From: Lutjanus erythropterus
Taxonomy: Eukaryota; Chordata; Actinopteri; Lutjaniformes; Lutjanidae
Direction of reading: 5' to 3'
Assembly (NCBI GenBank): GCA_020091685.1
Contig: CM034595.1
Span: 10,658,525 to 10,722,524 of the forward strand
DNA length: 64,000 bases
The notes under the pieces were generated by a model that was not told the DNA's origin, did not search any database, and saw only the letters and a program-made list of their open reading frames with translations. Made by a program: the position numbers and the translations under genes. Position 1 is the first letter of the stretch. Each line of letters begins with the position of its first letter. Shown here one piece after another: positions 1-13,265 of this stretch.

Positions 1-3000
1 AAGTTACATGTTCAAAGTGTGTGTATGTAAATTTTCCTGCATTTGCACCGCAGTTTGCTGTGATGCATTCTTTAATCAAACAGTTAGGAATAAACAAGAA
101 ACAGTAAACCAATGATTAAAAGAATAATGAAAATTGATTGTGGCCAAACACCAACATGTAAGGTGATTTCAATGTTTTATTTACACATACATGCAGGGAA
201 CATCTAGCAGAACTTTTGTGGTGGACCTGAGTGAGTCAATGCAGTGATTAGAGTTACTGAAACAAAGTCATTAAACTATTGTTATAATTATATATTTAGT
301 ACTTGGGACAGTTGCGGGACACTAAGGAAATTAATGTCAACCTCTGTGCATCGAGTATGTTGATACATTACAGAGGGAAAGGATTTTTAATGTCACCTGC
401 ATTAAAGTTAGGTCTGTAAATCACGAGCTTTATCATGATACAGCATTATATAGATTCTTTGGTCAACAATACATATTTGCTGATATGACAAATCTACTGC
501 AATATGAGTTTAATTCAATTCAATTAAGGGGCCTTTTTTACTTGTGTTATGATAAAAGAAAAAAAATGAGGGCATTTTAAATTACTAAAATGGTTAACCA
601 ATGCTAATAGGATTTAATGTTTAGCACCAGGTAACATGTCGAAAAGCCTAAATGGCCAGACATCAGATACCAGCACACTAGCTATAATATTAGGCTTACA
701 ACTTACAGTGGAAAGATCTGCATGTCACAACTCTCACTTAAGTCTGTAATGTAGCAGGGCACAGGAGTGTTTGTTGTTGATGATTTGATGAGGCCAGAAC
801 CACTATGAAAGTAAGTTAAAGGTCGCATCAAGCAATAATAAATGTGTTATTAGCCGCCCTGCAAAATTTGTATAATTAAAAAAATCACTAACCATATAGA
901 ATTAGGTCTGAAAATTATGACAAATATACAGTTTTCTCTGTCGGGGGCTTGTCCACTCCTCTGTCTCAGTGTCAAACATCTCTGCGGCCTGAAAACGACC
1001 TGAAACATGGACGCTCCGTCCAGCAGCTTTATCAGCCTTGTTCAGACATGTTTGAGCCACCAGACCCAGAAGGCGGTGACAGGATGATTTTTTTTTCCCC
1101 TTCTGTGTCGGGTTGTTGGAAGTGAAGTGAGCTGAAGTGAACTGCTGGGCTAATTTGGACTAAGAGAGTCGCTGACGGTACGTTTGTAACTGACTGTTAG
1201 GGAGGGTGGGGGTTGGGGAGGGCGGCATCATTTGTGTGTTGGCTCAGTATATAGTTGTCAGTCTTTTCACACGCTCTCAGCAACTATTTTCTAATACATT
1301 TGATGCCTTTAGAAAAAAGAATCCCTTCTTCCTTCATACAGACTCTTGACACATCTATCCCGTGTCATGCTTGAATGTTTTGTTTGTGTTATGTATTATT
1401 TCTAGTTTGTATTTAAAAATTGTTTGTCTCTGCATGTCCAGGTCCCATCTGGGACTAAATTTGCAGGTTGTTTATAGTCATGTGCTACCAGACAATCAGA
1501 GATCTCACTGCCTACTGATCATCTGGGGATTTATAAATGCAAGCTAGAATGGCAGCAAATACAGCCGCTGACAAACCTACAACCCTTGCATTTTTTCAAG
1601 GACGTGCCTTACCAGAAACAATGCTATCCCATTCTCCTCAGTAGTAAACATAAAATATTGCCACTCCTAAAGACTTTGGATTGGTATTTCTTCATTTCTT
1701 TCCACACAGTTTTAGCAATGAGAACTGGGACACTGTCTGAACATGTGAGTCTAGATTGTCAACAGCCAAACAAAACCAAATCAAAGAAAATTAATGTAAT
1801 GTATACGGTGTGTTTTAATGCCTATATTTGTAAAGAAATGTCCAAACTACAAAAGCAGCACTGAATAAGAAGATGTCAGATGGTTAACAGGAAGAAAAAT
1901 GAAATACCATAATCACTGTAAAATCAAGCACAAAATCCAAAAACATTTTACACATATGTTATTGTACTCCACCCAAGTACGAGGAAAATTAACATGCTCA
2001 GTGTATGAACGTTTCAGCATTATCCTTGCAGGATATATAAAACAGAAATCTCCCATTGTACCACCTCTACAGTACATTCCTTGCAAATCTCCAAGAAAAG
2101 GAGAGAGTGCACTAAAAATAGCAGCTCATTTAAAGACAGACGATTAGGTCTTGAGACACCTGTTCATTCTACCTCTCCAATAAATGCCAGAAGAAGTGCT
2201 ACTTAACACTTTCTCTCCACCTCAGAGAGGATTAGGGGCAGGGGATAGAGCGCTGATAACTTCCTCTGGCACGGGGCGCTGGCACAGCGCGATACGCAGG
2301 GCAGGAGGGACGGCGAGAGGGCAAGCGCCTCGGTGTGGAGGGGTTGGCCAGCTACCACAGCTGGGCCTTAGAAAGCACAGATAGGATTGAATCCGCGGGG
2401 CACACTCATCAGAATGGGCAATCTAACAGCTCACAAGCCAGACCTCCTGACCAAGGACTAATATTCAGATTGTCAAACAAGAGTTGGCAACAGCAGATTT
2501 TCTGAGCAACGGGGAAGTGGCTAATCTGCTGCCAAATATAACTAAAATCCATCTGTTTCCTTAGATTACCTGCCAGGATTCAATTGAGCTGCTCCATATC
2601 TCCCCTCCTGAGAGATTTCCAAGTGGCAAAAAGTCAGCTAATCACCCAGCAGCCCACACATTCACAAGTGTATTTCCATGCAAGGCTCACAGGAAACATA
2701 TGCACAATATTCAGATAGTTTATTGTACAGTGGAAACCTACCAGCTATATGAGCAACATTTAGTCAGAGGCAGTGATACACCAGGTTTGTGTTCTTGCAC
2801 ATATGTGCTTGTTTGCTTTGGTAATGGTGTGTGTACGGACATGTCTCTCTCTGTATGTGAATGCTTGGTTGCTTCTCCTGTCATCCCGCTTTATTCACCC
2901 TGACACAGATACATTTTATTCTGGCTGTGATCAGCACTTTCTTGGCAGCTGACATTGTCCCATGCTAACGTCACAACTCCTCCCACGCACGGCTCAACAG

Positions 3001-4470
3001 CTCCACTGGGAATACTCTAGAAACTCAGCCCCAACGCCACCGCGGCTAGGGTCACCGCCCTCTGCGTATACGGCCCAATCTCTATAGCTCCTATAGCCAG
3101 ACTGGAGACGGCCGAATGCAGCTCCATGTCCTCCTCTAACCCTTTACTACACACGGTGAAGCATCAAACCGCTCCTCAAGCACCAATTCTGTCCAGTCTC
3201 GCTATTAGCGTATTATTTCCAGTCACATAGTCAGCAAAAGCCTAGTTTCAGTCTTTTCTTCTGGTCTCTTTAGTGAGGGAATATCTTGTAACTGGAACAA
3301 CTGGTTTAATACAAAAAAAGTAGAATTAGTGATGATCAAACTTGTAGTTCTCTGCCGTCAACTCAACTCCCATTGGTGCCTCATCCTCAAACACAAACAA
3401 AAGTCTCTCCATGATGTTGTTGCTCCTGGCTGGGAGCAGCAGTAGGTGGGCTGTGCTGAAACTGCAGTCAGCTGTCTGTGTGTCTCACTCTGGGCTATAA
3501 TAATAGCCCGACCATGGCTAACAATAGAGAGGTAATAGATACCCTGCCTATTGTTGGCCTGGCCTGCTCTACTCCTTCCTGTCCCAATTCAACGCTACAG
3601 CACGTCACTATTAGCTCGCTTAACTAAACTGCATACAGTGTACACAGCGAGGCAGACAAGCACAGGGGCAACCTGATATCACCTCACTGCAAGCAGGTTA
3701 CACCCATCACTTTGATAAAATATTGCTGTAAGATGCCACATGAGGTTACACACCCTGAAACTGTAATATACTGCCAGGCCTGAGGAGTAATGGAATACAT
3801 GTAACTGAGTTATGTAATTAAGATACAAAAATCAGGCAACTATTCCACTACTGTTCCAAAAAAAATGCATTATCAGTTTATCAAAACATTGAGCAAAAAT
3901 GGGGATTACTAACAGGATTATACATTTTTAAAGAAAGAATATTCTACCATGCACAATGCACACACATTACAGCACTAACGTTTCTCATAACACCACTCTG
4001 GTCTCGAGTGAAGCCAGCTAATCTTACAGTTGCCAAGCCATCATCATGTCCTCTAGTGAAAAAAATGCTTTCACTGGATGGAAATTTCAAAAATTAAATC
4101 AGAAAAGAAGCACAGAACATCACAGTACAGTGACAGTTCTGCCTTCAGCTATGAAACTGCTGCTACCATCCAAGGACTCAACATCTAAAAGAAAACATTT
4201 ATGGGTAAGACTGGCTACACACAACTCTAGCTACCTAGCTAACTTGTCAATATAATTACTACCACTGAAAAATATGTTGGGACTGTAGGAGGTGATGCTG
4301 GTGATCAGAATGGTGTATGGGTAAAAACATGAGCCCCAAAACAAGTTCATGGCAGTTAAACTTAGTAAAGTACATTTTAATGAGGATATTTTAACTATTA
4401 GGGCAAACAATTAATGAAACTAACAATAAACATGAAGCATTATATTAGGGCAAAAATGCATATTGGCTAC
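1..4470. other. intronic DNA with few recognisable repeats
   Basis: No gene is seen. The stretch is mostly AT-rich. Two portions stand out by composition: about 920-1200, GC-richer than its surroundings and ending in a T-run, and about 2180-3120, which is GC-richer and complex in sequence. I do not recognise either as a repeat or coding sequence. Confidence 0.5.
2184..2660. other. candidate conserved non-coding island
   Basis: A GC-richer, non-repetitive block within AT-rich intron. A 66-codon plus-strand frame crosses the start but looks non-coding (low complexity Arg/Gly, no homology recognised). The block lacks terminal inverted repeats, A/T tails or microsatellites. Only composition supports the call; conservation cannot be judged from one sequence. 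Confidence 0.2.
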
Positions 4471-5226
4471 CGTGGTAATAGAAAAGGTTAAGTTACTTTA
4501 ATATTGTTATATTTTGATTAGGTTACTGATTAGATTCTCTAACAGATAATTAGTAATTGTAACAAAATACATTTTTAAAGTAACCCTCTACCTCTCTATA
4601 CTGCATAGACTACACAAGACCAGGGTTGCTAAATAACAGATTACATATAATCAGGATTACGTGATCAGATTACAAAAATAAATTCACTGTAATTAACTCA
4701 GATTACATCTGAAAAAATGTGTTACATTAGTGACACTGTCAGGTGTTACTTGATTACATTTTTTGATTATGTCTATAGAATATGGCAGTTTTAAAAATTA
4801 TGGACCTTTTCATCGTAACCAATATTAACTCATGAAAAGCGCTTCTGACATACAGTTTCCTAGACAAGAGCTCAATTTGTGGTCGACCAGGCATTTTACA
4901 TTAAAAATGTTTTGAGGTGTTTAAAGACGAAAAAATCATATTTGTGGACGTTTTTATGTAAGGTGTAATACTTTCTAGGATTAATTTTAAAGTGATCCAA
5001 AAGTATTAGGAAGGAAAAAATAGGAAGTGCTCCACTGGGTCAAAGAAATATTGCTGGTACCAGGAGCTCTTGGCGGACAGGGCCGCTAGTAAGATAAGTA
5101 AAATGAACAGCGACTAGATCCAAGGGAGTCTAAAAAAATCAGAGACACCTTTCGAGTCACAGAGTCTTCATCGGGGCATGAAGTGTAATGATAAACAGAT
5201 GTTAAATTGAAAAACTCATCAAGTGG

Positions 5227-5247
5227 TCATGTGACCAGGTCACATGA
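5227..5247. promoter_or_regulatory. perfect inverted pair of TCATGTGACC boxes
   Basis: Two 10-bp arms, TCATGTGACC (5227-5236) and GGTCACATGA (5238-5247), flank a single A. Each arm contains TCATGTGAC/GTCACATGA, the M-box/CLEAR-type E-box bound by MITF/TFE and USF family bHLH-zip factors. A role is inference: the site lies deep in rims2 intron 1, next to transposon debris. Confidence 0.25.
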
Positions 5248-5329
5248 TGTGTTAATTCTGTCACTTGGAAAGATCACATTCAAGACTTAACAGCAGAAGC
5301 AACTTAAGTATAAATGTATTCATATTAGA

Positions 5330-6063
5330 TTAAAGGGGCAGTTCAGCCCAGAATCAGAAAATATATATTTTACCTCTGGCCTGTAGTGCTGTTTATCCAT
5401 ACATGCTGTTTTGGTGTGAGTTGCCAAGTTTTGGAGATATTGGCAGTATAAATGTCTGCCTTTACTTTTATTTGTATTTGTATTGCTTTATTTCGTTATA
5501 GGTACTGAAAAGAACAAAAGATTTGTCATTGTTATTGGCATTCATCGATGTTCTGTGCACTTTTATATTTTATAATGTTGTGCTGTTGTCACTGAGTTTG
5601 AGCTCCAAAAACATTTTGCTTCTTTGTGGAATTCCCTCAAGGTGCACTTCTTCATTTACAAATAAAGCATATTGTGTTGGAATTTTTGTAGATTTTTGTA
5701 GGATTTTTGACCTGGTTGCTCAAAATAACCCACAGACCTTGTTATGAGCAGTTTCATGTCTTAACTACTTTCTTTCTGCAGTAAAATCTTCCTAATTGAA
5801 ACTCCTTAAAACAAGGTCTGCAGGAGTATCTTGAGTAACCAGGTAATCATTTTTGAAAAGAGACAGACAGGAGTAGTTTTTCAAATATATTTTTTTGGTG
5901 TCTTTAGCACCGCTTGTCCATTTAGCCACATTATATTGGAGACGACTGATATCTCCAAAATACTGCAATTCACATTAAAAAAAAAAAAAAATCAAATTAA
6001 ATAAACAACACTACAAGTCAGATGGAAAATACAATATAATTTTTGGGTGAACTGTACCTTTAA
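5330..6063. mobile_element. foldback element, family A, copy 1
   Basis: Starts TTAAAGGGGCAGTTCA and ends TGAACTGTACCTTTAA, which are inverted copies. Internal segments (the GGTGTGAGTTGC...TTTTGGAGATAT block on the left and the ATCTCCAAAATAC block on the right; GCAGTTTCATG near the centre) recur in inverted order and match copy 2 in cthrc1 intron 1. No transposase frame is present, so it is non-autonomous. Family name not assigned. Confidence 0.75.
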
Positions 6064-9000
6064 TTTTTTTGTACTGGATTATGTTACTATTTACAAAACT
6101 GCTATGTAATCTGTATTCAGTAACTGACTACATTTCAAATCTAACCCAAGACATACCGCAGGGGTTTTAAAGACTGGCACGTTCAGCTAAATAAACAGAT
6201 GTGGCCACAATACTGTACAACTTAAATTAACTTGAACTTGCTGTCTCTCAACATCTGTCCAATGGCGGAAAGATCTGTTTGACTTTGGCTGCTGTAAAAT
6301 CACAAATCAAAGGATTCCCTTGCATTAGTCGCCTCTCTGCGCAGATTTAAAGCCAACCAGCCGACCAACCATCCAAGCAGCTGCCCACTTGAGGATAAGG
6401 CGACCAGCTTTTACTCGCCGTCTACAGCAAACAGATCCAACCCAGAGGCCCCTCCCTCCTCCTCCTCCTCCTCCTCCTCCTCCTCCTCTTCATGGCCTGA
6501 TGCCTGGTGACTTTAAATGCCTGCATTTCCTGCCTTGAGATACTACTTCAAATGATTGTATTTATGTTTCACAAAGGAGGATTTCTACACTTGTGTGCAG
6601 CAACACCCCACCCCCACCCCTCTGCCTCCCTCCCTCCCTCCTCGTTCCACTACTACACATCCAGGCCATCTCAGCATCACCATGGCGATGGCGGCAGTAT
6701 CTCAGTGGGACGAGTGATATTAAGGGATTAGTGGGAGATCCTCCATCAGACTTCGGTCGAGGAGCACGATCCCGGGATCACAACATCGCCTCTCTGTGCC
6801 TCCGTCCTGATCAGTGTCAGATGATGGGGATGAAAAACAGGTCCCTCCACTGTTATTTTCATGGTAGATACTGTAGTACACGCAACACTACACAAACCGG
6901 GCAACCGTGAATACACTAACGCGTGCTCACATACAGATACTGATTCTGTGGAATAATGCATTTAAAGCTCCCACAAAGCCACCTTCAGCCCTAGGCAGTG
7001 TGAGCAGTGGTCTACATGCTGTACAGTATGTCCTAGTGTAGGTTACATGGTAGCGCCTGTGTGTGGCGTTCAAACAGTGGGCTTATATAAGGGGCCACGG
7101 CTGCATTAGTGACGTTATGATAACGGCTGCTCTTTATCCTCCCCTATTTATGTCAGTCGGCTGCCTCTGTAATCTACCTACAGCAGCATCTACTGTTCAT
7201 GTAAAACGGTGTAATGCTACTAAACATCTAACCCCTGATCCCTGCCATACCTCGAACAACAATGACCAATTTAAAGGCACAGGAGGAGAATTAGAGAGAT
7301 TAGAGAGAGAACAAGAGAGGAATGAAGGTTGGAATATAAGTTATACAATGTAAAAAAAAAAAAAGTAATGAGATTGAAATCCTATTTAATATACAAGCTA
7401 TAGTAGAAGTGAGTTGTTTCCCCGTGCCCCCTCCTCCCCAGACTCAACGCAGCTCAGGCAGGCTGCGGGAACACTGCAGGAGTGAAGGACGTGCACAGTG
7501 ATCTTAGCTGACAATAACAAGAGACGATGAGTCCTACACTGTAAGTTAATCAGCTGTTTATAACTGTGAATTGTCTGTCAACGTAAAGTTACAACCTTTA
7601 TCCCGAAAACGAAAGCCCACTGCTCCGAAAATACACGCTCTGGACTTGAGTAAAGTGGCTGCCTGTCTCACTTCCTGCCACACTCCATTGACATATTTCT
7701 GAATTCAATCATTATAAATATCCATTCCTTCTGCAAGATTATAAATTATTTCTTACAACTCAGAAAAAGAAACCTACTTGTTCAGCAAACACACGGCATT
7801 ATGTTTAACTCCAATTACAGTGAAATGGGCAAACAAAAACAGTCATGCAGGGGAGAGAACAGAAATGAGGACATCACAGCTGTTATGTTGTTTTCAGACA
7901 AGCAAATATTGAAATTGAACATGCTTCTTTAAGCTCTGATAACATATCCAAGCCATTTTATGATTTATTACAGTGAATATATTGCAGATTTCTCTGTAAT
8001 AAAGTTCACTGAATTTGAGAAGACAAGTTGAGGTAATTTTGTGATTTGATTAGTCGAGCAAACATTGAGAAAACGCGTTCAATAATATAAAAATATTAAA
8101 TTGATCCAACAACTCTTAAGTCACACAACAAACATAACAAACAATTGTGATTTCCTTTTGCATTTTTTTCAGTTAGAAAAGTCAGTTCATTTCACACTAA
8201 GTAGTCAGGCTTCAGCTGTTCTTGTTGGAGCTACTTTGTTCCAGCACTGTTAAAAAGACAGCATGCAAAACTGCTGAAGAGTGAATTTATTAAATTTTGT
8301 GTGTGGGTAGTGACTGAATTCAATAAAAACATAATCGTGATTCACAATATTTTCATCATTGTGAAAAAAAAAAGAAGAAAAAAACAACCAACAATCTATT
8401 AGAGACACACAGCAAGTTTTCATCATATATGTTTTCTTCACGCTATAAAAAGGAGGATGTCAGGAGAGTTTTATCTGTCAAGCAAAGCATGCTGGGAAGT
8501 CTGCTAATATGTTGGTCATGTTTCTTTAGAAACAATTTAATGTGTTAATTGAACTCTGTACAGTACATTCATTTAACTCATTTTAAATCAAAAGACTAAA
8601 ATTTGAACAAACTCATGTTTAGAAATTCTGAAGTGTTATGAAAATTTCTACAACTACTACTTTAATTTTAATTAACTTGAAAAAATAAAACATTTACATT
8701 TACATTTAAGTTTCCTGTATGATTTTTACAGCATGTGCAGAGCAAACAGGTAAAAAATTATTTAAAAAATTAATAAAAAGTGGATTTCAGGGCTGTATCA
8801 AAATACATCATATGATTACTTACTGTATTTCAAAAATAAAAACCCTGCTTTGATGTTAGCAGGGATTGCATAAGCAAATGTAAACGTTTCCAACAGAATC
8901 ACTACACCAATCATTACATAATAATTTCTACTGTCTGGTTTGTGAGGCCTCTACGGAGCTAATGTGTGTGAGTGTGTGGGTGTTTCATTGAGCACTGAGA

Positions 9001-9206
9001 GCGCCGTAGTATGTCTGTGTGCGTGTGTTGGATGAAATACAGAGGAGGTTGCGTTTGTTTATAGAAAGCACAGGATGGTTTCAGTTTTTGGGCCACACAA
9101 AGGCGTATTAGAAGGACCGGCTAGGCAGCACGCACGTGTTTGAGTCACCAGCTTGCACCTGCTCCGACCAGCTGAGTCTTGAATGAGCAGAACACGGACA
9201 GACATA
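6064..9206. other. intronic DNA without recognised gene
   Basis: Nothing coding is seen. It contains a TCC tract at 6455-6488, a C/T-rich patch near 6600-6650 and otherwise AT-rich unique-looking sequence, with several short A or T runs. Overlapping short open frames at 6507-7353 read in both strands and look random. Confidence 0.5.
6455..6488. repeat. (TCC)n microsatellite
   Basis: About eleven consecutive TCC/CTC trinucleotides with a pyrimidine-only strand. Confidence 0.95.

Positions 9207-9210
<4 letters not shown>

Positions 9211-9254
<44 letters not shown>
9211..9254. repeat. (CA)22 microsatellite
   Basis: Uninterrupted CA dinucleotides over 44 bp. It generates a spurious Cys/Val open frame on the minus strand. 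A shorter CACACA run follows near 9311-9324. Confidence 0.97.
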
Positions 9255-9257
<3 letters not shown>

Positions 9258-10052
9258 GGAAGGAGAGATTAGAGCGCCCTGTGTAAACTACCGCTAGTAA
9301 ATATACCAGCTCACACACACACACAACAAAGCATCTGGGTGGGTGAGGACTATTAACAGGTCATTTCATTTGGGTTAGTAGCAGTTGTTACACACATGGA
9401 TCTAATTACTTTCATTTAAATAAGAAAAACGTAACCACATTTTAGGCCATAATCCAGTCCACCTCTCTGTTTAGTTTCTCTCACTACAGGGTCGAAATCT
9501 AGGGCAAAAATTCTTACAAAGGTCTGAGCTGTGTTGTGTTTCTTTTTAAGAAGCACCAATGTGAAAACTGGCTTATTTTTGTGTCTTACTTTACCAAAAA
9601 TAGGACTTATTAAGGTGGCCCATATGAAATGTATTAGCTTGCATTCTGGGATGAGTCTAGCTTTACTTGAGTTATGTCCTGGTCTAAAAAGAAACAAGTT
9701 TAAGAACTCCTTCAGTGGCAGCAACATTCACTTGAGCTAATGTGCTAATATCTGATTAGCTAGCAGTTGTGATAGTGTTAGCAATTCTGCTAGGTGTGGA
9801 CCTTTCTTTAAACTTTTGCTGTCAGACTGCTTGAAAAAGACACAAGTTGTATGAAATTGAAAAACATTGAAACTGACTCCATGAAAATATTACCTAACTG
9901 ACAGGCTTTGCTTTCACCTTGGAATCCCCAGGGAAAACTAAATAAAGAAGCTAGGAAGAAGAGGAACTGGGCACATTAGCTTAGCCTGCAACCACTGTGA
10001 CCTGAACCCAGACAAGGAGCAGAAACTGAATAGAGGGATGGATTAATAGTCA

Positions 10053-10682
10053 AAAGAAAAAAAAAATAGTTTGACATTCATGATTTAAAAAAAATAGTTT
10101 GACGTTCACAATTAGCTTAGCTTAAAGACTGGAACCAAGAGTAAAAGTTAGCCCAGTTCTGACTAAGGCTAAAATAATAAATTGTCAGTTTATATTACTG
10201 TTTGTTTACAAAATAAAAAAAAAAAAAAATTAAATATTAATAGACCTTTTTCCTGGCAACCATATTGATATAAAATAGCAGGGTGAACACAGGTATCATT
10301 CATTATATTAATAAAAGTCCTGTTCCATTTAATGTAGCAGAGCCATTCCAGTGAACAGATGTACACAACAGCAGCACCCTGACTCTGTTTGACCTGAATG
10401 GAACTGAACCTTAATTACTGTGTTTACTATTTCATGTCAAAACCGCTGCTGTGAAAAATGTCTATTGATGAGCTTCAGAGGTGCTGGTAGATGGAGTTTT
10501 TAAACTTCGTACAGAGCGGGGTTAGCTGTTTCCTCCTGTTTCCAGACTTTGTGCTAAGCTAACCGGCTGCTGGCTGTAGTTTCATACTCAGCATACAGAA
10601 CTAACTCTCAGCATGTTTCCCAAACATGCAGAAGTATTCTATTTATCTTTCCCATTTCCCAAAATGTAACATTACTCCTTTA
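10053..10682. mobile_element. foldback element, family D, copy 1 (split by family F)
   Basis: The left part shows AATAGTTTGACATTCA, itself duplicated in tandem (10065-10106), then TTAGCTTAGCTTAAAGACTGGAA. The right part shows CAGACTTTGTGCTAAGCTAACC and ends ATTTCCCAAAATGTAACATTACTCCTTTAA, which is the inverted match of the left end expected in this common fish repeat. The middle (10243-10467) is a different element. Copies of the same family lie at 31600-31700 and 50478-51672. Confidence 0.7.
10243..10467. mobile_element. foldback element, family F, copy 1, nested in family D
   Basis: Begins CTTTTTCCTGGCAACCATAT and ends near CCGCTGCTGTGAAAAA, roughly inverted ends; the centre carries AGCAGCACCCTGACTCTGTT. 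The same block, in reverse orientation, is at about 51725-51922. Its position between the two halves of a family D element indicates later insertion. Confidence 0.6.
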
Positions 10683-11454
10683 ATTATCAACAGCAAAATT
10701 AGTCTTGAAGCCTGACTTTCTTTGTTGACTCACAGCCCACCTACCTACCATACTTGCACTTAGCTGCCTCTGTTGTGACAAATCACGAGAAATTATTCAT
10801 ATGCAGACCAACAAGAAACAAGATCTCTGCAAAGTTTCTGTGAGATAAATTTGCTTACTCAACCTGATACAAGGTCGCTGTTGAAAACGAACAACAAGCT
10901 AAGTGAGCATGCAAACGACACTAGCCATGTTTGTCAACTTTATCAAATCAACTGTAGTTTTATTAAATGGTTCTGTCATTTTTAAAATAATATTTACCAA
11001 AGCACAAATGAAATTAATAATCAAGCGTTCTTTAATTAGCTCTGTTAATTAACTAAATGTTCTCTCTCTTCATGAGGAGGTCTTCTCTCCTACTGGTGGC
11101 TGGAGCTTGTCCTGTAAGTGCCTCTGCCTTGCTGCCTTGCCGCCCTGAACGCCTAAATGACCACAGGCCTTGCTGCCTGTTTAGATGCCTGGCTGCTTGC
11201 CGGCCACTGCAGAAAGCTGAATGTCTCCACTATTAATAGTCCAACTAACAGCATGAGGGTTCTCACGCTTTTGAGTGCAATCAGCTTGAAGTGACCTGGT
11301 GCCACGTTCCACCTTTGGTAACTGGCCATTCAGCAGCCTCAAAACTGTCTCTGCCTGTTTCTGTCCAGGTATCTGTGTTTTTCTCTCTCCTGCTTTCAGT
11401 CTCTGTCTCTCACTTGCTTGCTAACAGTACATCACAACAGACTGTACTAATTTT

Positions 11455-12206
11455 CGGTTATAACACTGTCATAACCATGTAATGACACAGCCACAAATAT
11501 GACAGAGCCTTTATGAATGTTTGTGACGCTTGTCATTAAGTGTCACTCAGTCAATTTTAACATTTTTAAAGAAAAGGTAACATTGTTTGAGATGTCTTTG
11601 TTATGAAATCTTAACCTTAATCAAGCCACTAATGTCTTTGTCATGACAACTTGACATTATCAAAAATGAGGAGACTGCTTCATGAGTAATGTTTTAACAT
11701 TATACTGTCATACATGGTTGGTTTTGACTCTGGCCATCATCAGACCATTATATACAGTCCATATTATATGTCATGAAGTTTCATTGACCTCAAGTACACT
11801 GGTACATTTTGGACTTGTCATAAAAATGTAATTAAATGTTATAAGGCCTGACAGCAGAGTACAGTACCAAAGTGATTTAGCTAACAGAGTTACCTGATGA
11901 ACAGATTCCTGTTAGCTAGTTTTCCTGTTTGTCAAAGTAGGATAACCACTTTCTCTTGTTATCTGTAGCTGGTGTTAGCTAGTTAGCTCAGTTTGCCGTG
12001 GAGCTAGCCGCCAAATTAGCTGACTTAGACCCAGGGTGTCAGGAGCCAAACCTGCAAGAAAGCCACCTGGGCATCAACTCCGCATTAAAAATTATATAAC
12101 TGACCGGATTATACTTTATGACAACAGTCATAAACATTCATAAAGACTCCTTCATGTGACAGTATAATGACAGTCTTATGCACACCCCTTCAAATAAAGT
12201 GCTACC
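11455..12206. mobile_element. foldback element, family H
   Basis: Left end TAACACTGTCATAACCATGTAATGAC with TTTATGAATGTTTGTGACG; right end GTCATAAACATTCATAAAG then CAAATAAAGTGCTACC. The TTTATGAATGTTT and AAACATTCATAAA words are inverted copies about 650 bp apart. No transposase frame is seen. The element ends six bases before a SINE. Confidence 0.6.
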
Positions 12207-12211
12207 AAAGT

Positions 12212-12372
12212 GGGGCACCCTGGTAGCTCAGTTTGTAGAGCATGCGCCCCATGTACAGCAGCAACCATGGATTCAAATCCAGTCTGCAGCCCTTTGCTGA
12301 GGGTCGTCCCCCTACTCTCTACCATTTCCTGTCCTATCAAATAAAGGCTAAAAAGCCCCCAAAATAATAGTA
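12212..12372 (+). mobile_element. tRNA-derived SINE
   Basis: The head resembles a tRNA 5' half with an RNA polymerase III A box (TGGTAGCTCAGTTTGTAGAG, 12221-12240) and a degraded B box (GGATTCAAATCC, 12268-12279), followed by a tRNA-unrelated body (TGCAGCCCTTTGCTGAGGGTCG) and an A-rich end. This is the layout of tRNA-class SINEs abundant in percomorph fish. It is not a working tRNA gene: the B box differs from consensus and the acceptor stem cannot close. Confidence 0.75.
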
Positions 12373-13265
12373 AAAAATGTTATGAAATATTCTCTAAAAG
12401 TTGAATGCACAACCCTCAAAACAAAAACACATGAACTAGACTTGAGCGTTGTACAGCTGACTGTGTCACAGGTTTGTGAGGTTTGTTTAGTTGATTCACA
12501 CATCATCCACAGTGTAAGAACTAACCGGTCTAGCCTAGTCTGAATGAGATCCTGGATATCTGGATCCTCCAGGCTTTGCGGTTTGAGACCTCTGTCTTTC
12601 TCTCTGACCTTTCAGGGTTCAACAATCATGAAACAAACCCTGCGGGAATGTCACAGATGAGAGAAAAGGTACTACACTGACAAAGCACCTGTCCCACAGC
12701 ATCCCCTTTACAGTTTGACAAATCAGTAACAAATATCTTTCCTGTTTTGCTCAATTAGTGTGTGTACTAGAAAGACCATTAGTGTGCCTTGCTGGATTTG
12801 TCTCAACTGTATCATCACACTGCCCCACGGTTCTGAGAGACACATTTAACATCAGCGCTGCCAGCTACTCTATAGCAGGCACATATGTTCCTCAGAAGCA
12901 CTAGGTTTCCCTCAGAGGGTCAGATGCTGTATATCTTCCTCCACATTGACTCTACTCAGGGTGGATGGGGACGGGGGATGGGCAATAAAAGTGATAAAGT
13001 GGCCCCTTCTCTGTGCCTTTCGCTCTCACGTTTCTACTCTCTGTGCCCTCGTTGGCTGAGGATACCTTGTGCATTTATCTCCCCTTTTTTCCCATTTTTC
13101 TCTTCTGTAACCAACTATTCAGCTCTCTCTGCATTTTCGATTGCATTGTCTCATTCAGGCCACTCTCACACAGCATGCTGGGAGGCTTATGTAACGGCAG
13201 GCCAGATGTTCTAGTGCTGGAGCTGTCTTTGGGTTCTGTTCTGGCTCAGTCCAGGATCAGTAGTG

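Larger units (their letters stand above)
4470..6160. mobile_element. degenerate GATTACA-rich repeat, split by a foldback element
   Basis: 4625-4760 carries repeated GATTACA/TGTAATC words (for example AGATTACA, GTAATTAACTCAGATTACA) typical of a dispersed repeat common in fish. 6063-6150 carries the matching other end (GTAATCTGTATTCAGTAACTG, then ACATTTCAAATCTAACCC). Between them lies a separate foldback element at 5330-6063. The simplest reading is an old element interrupted by a younger one, but the outer boundaries are uncertain. Confidence 0.4.

Noticed and set aside
9059..9253. Cys-Val repeat peptide
   Set aside because: Translation of the (CA)22 microsatellite.
12212..12290. Possible tRNA gene
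   Set aside because: A and B boxes are present but the B box is altered, the acceptor stem cannot pair and a SINE body follows.
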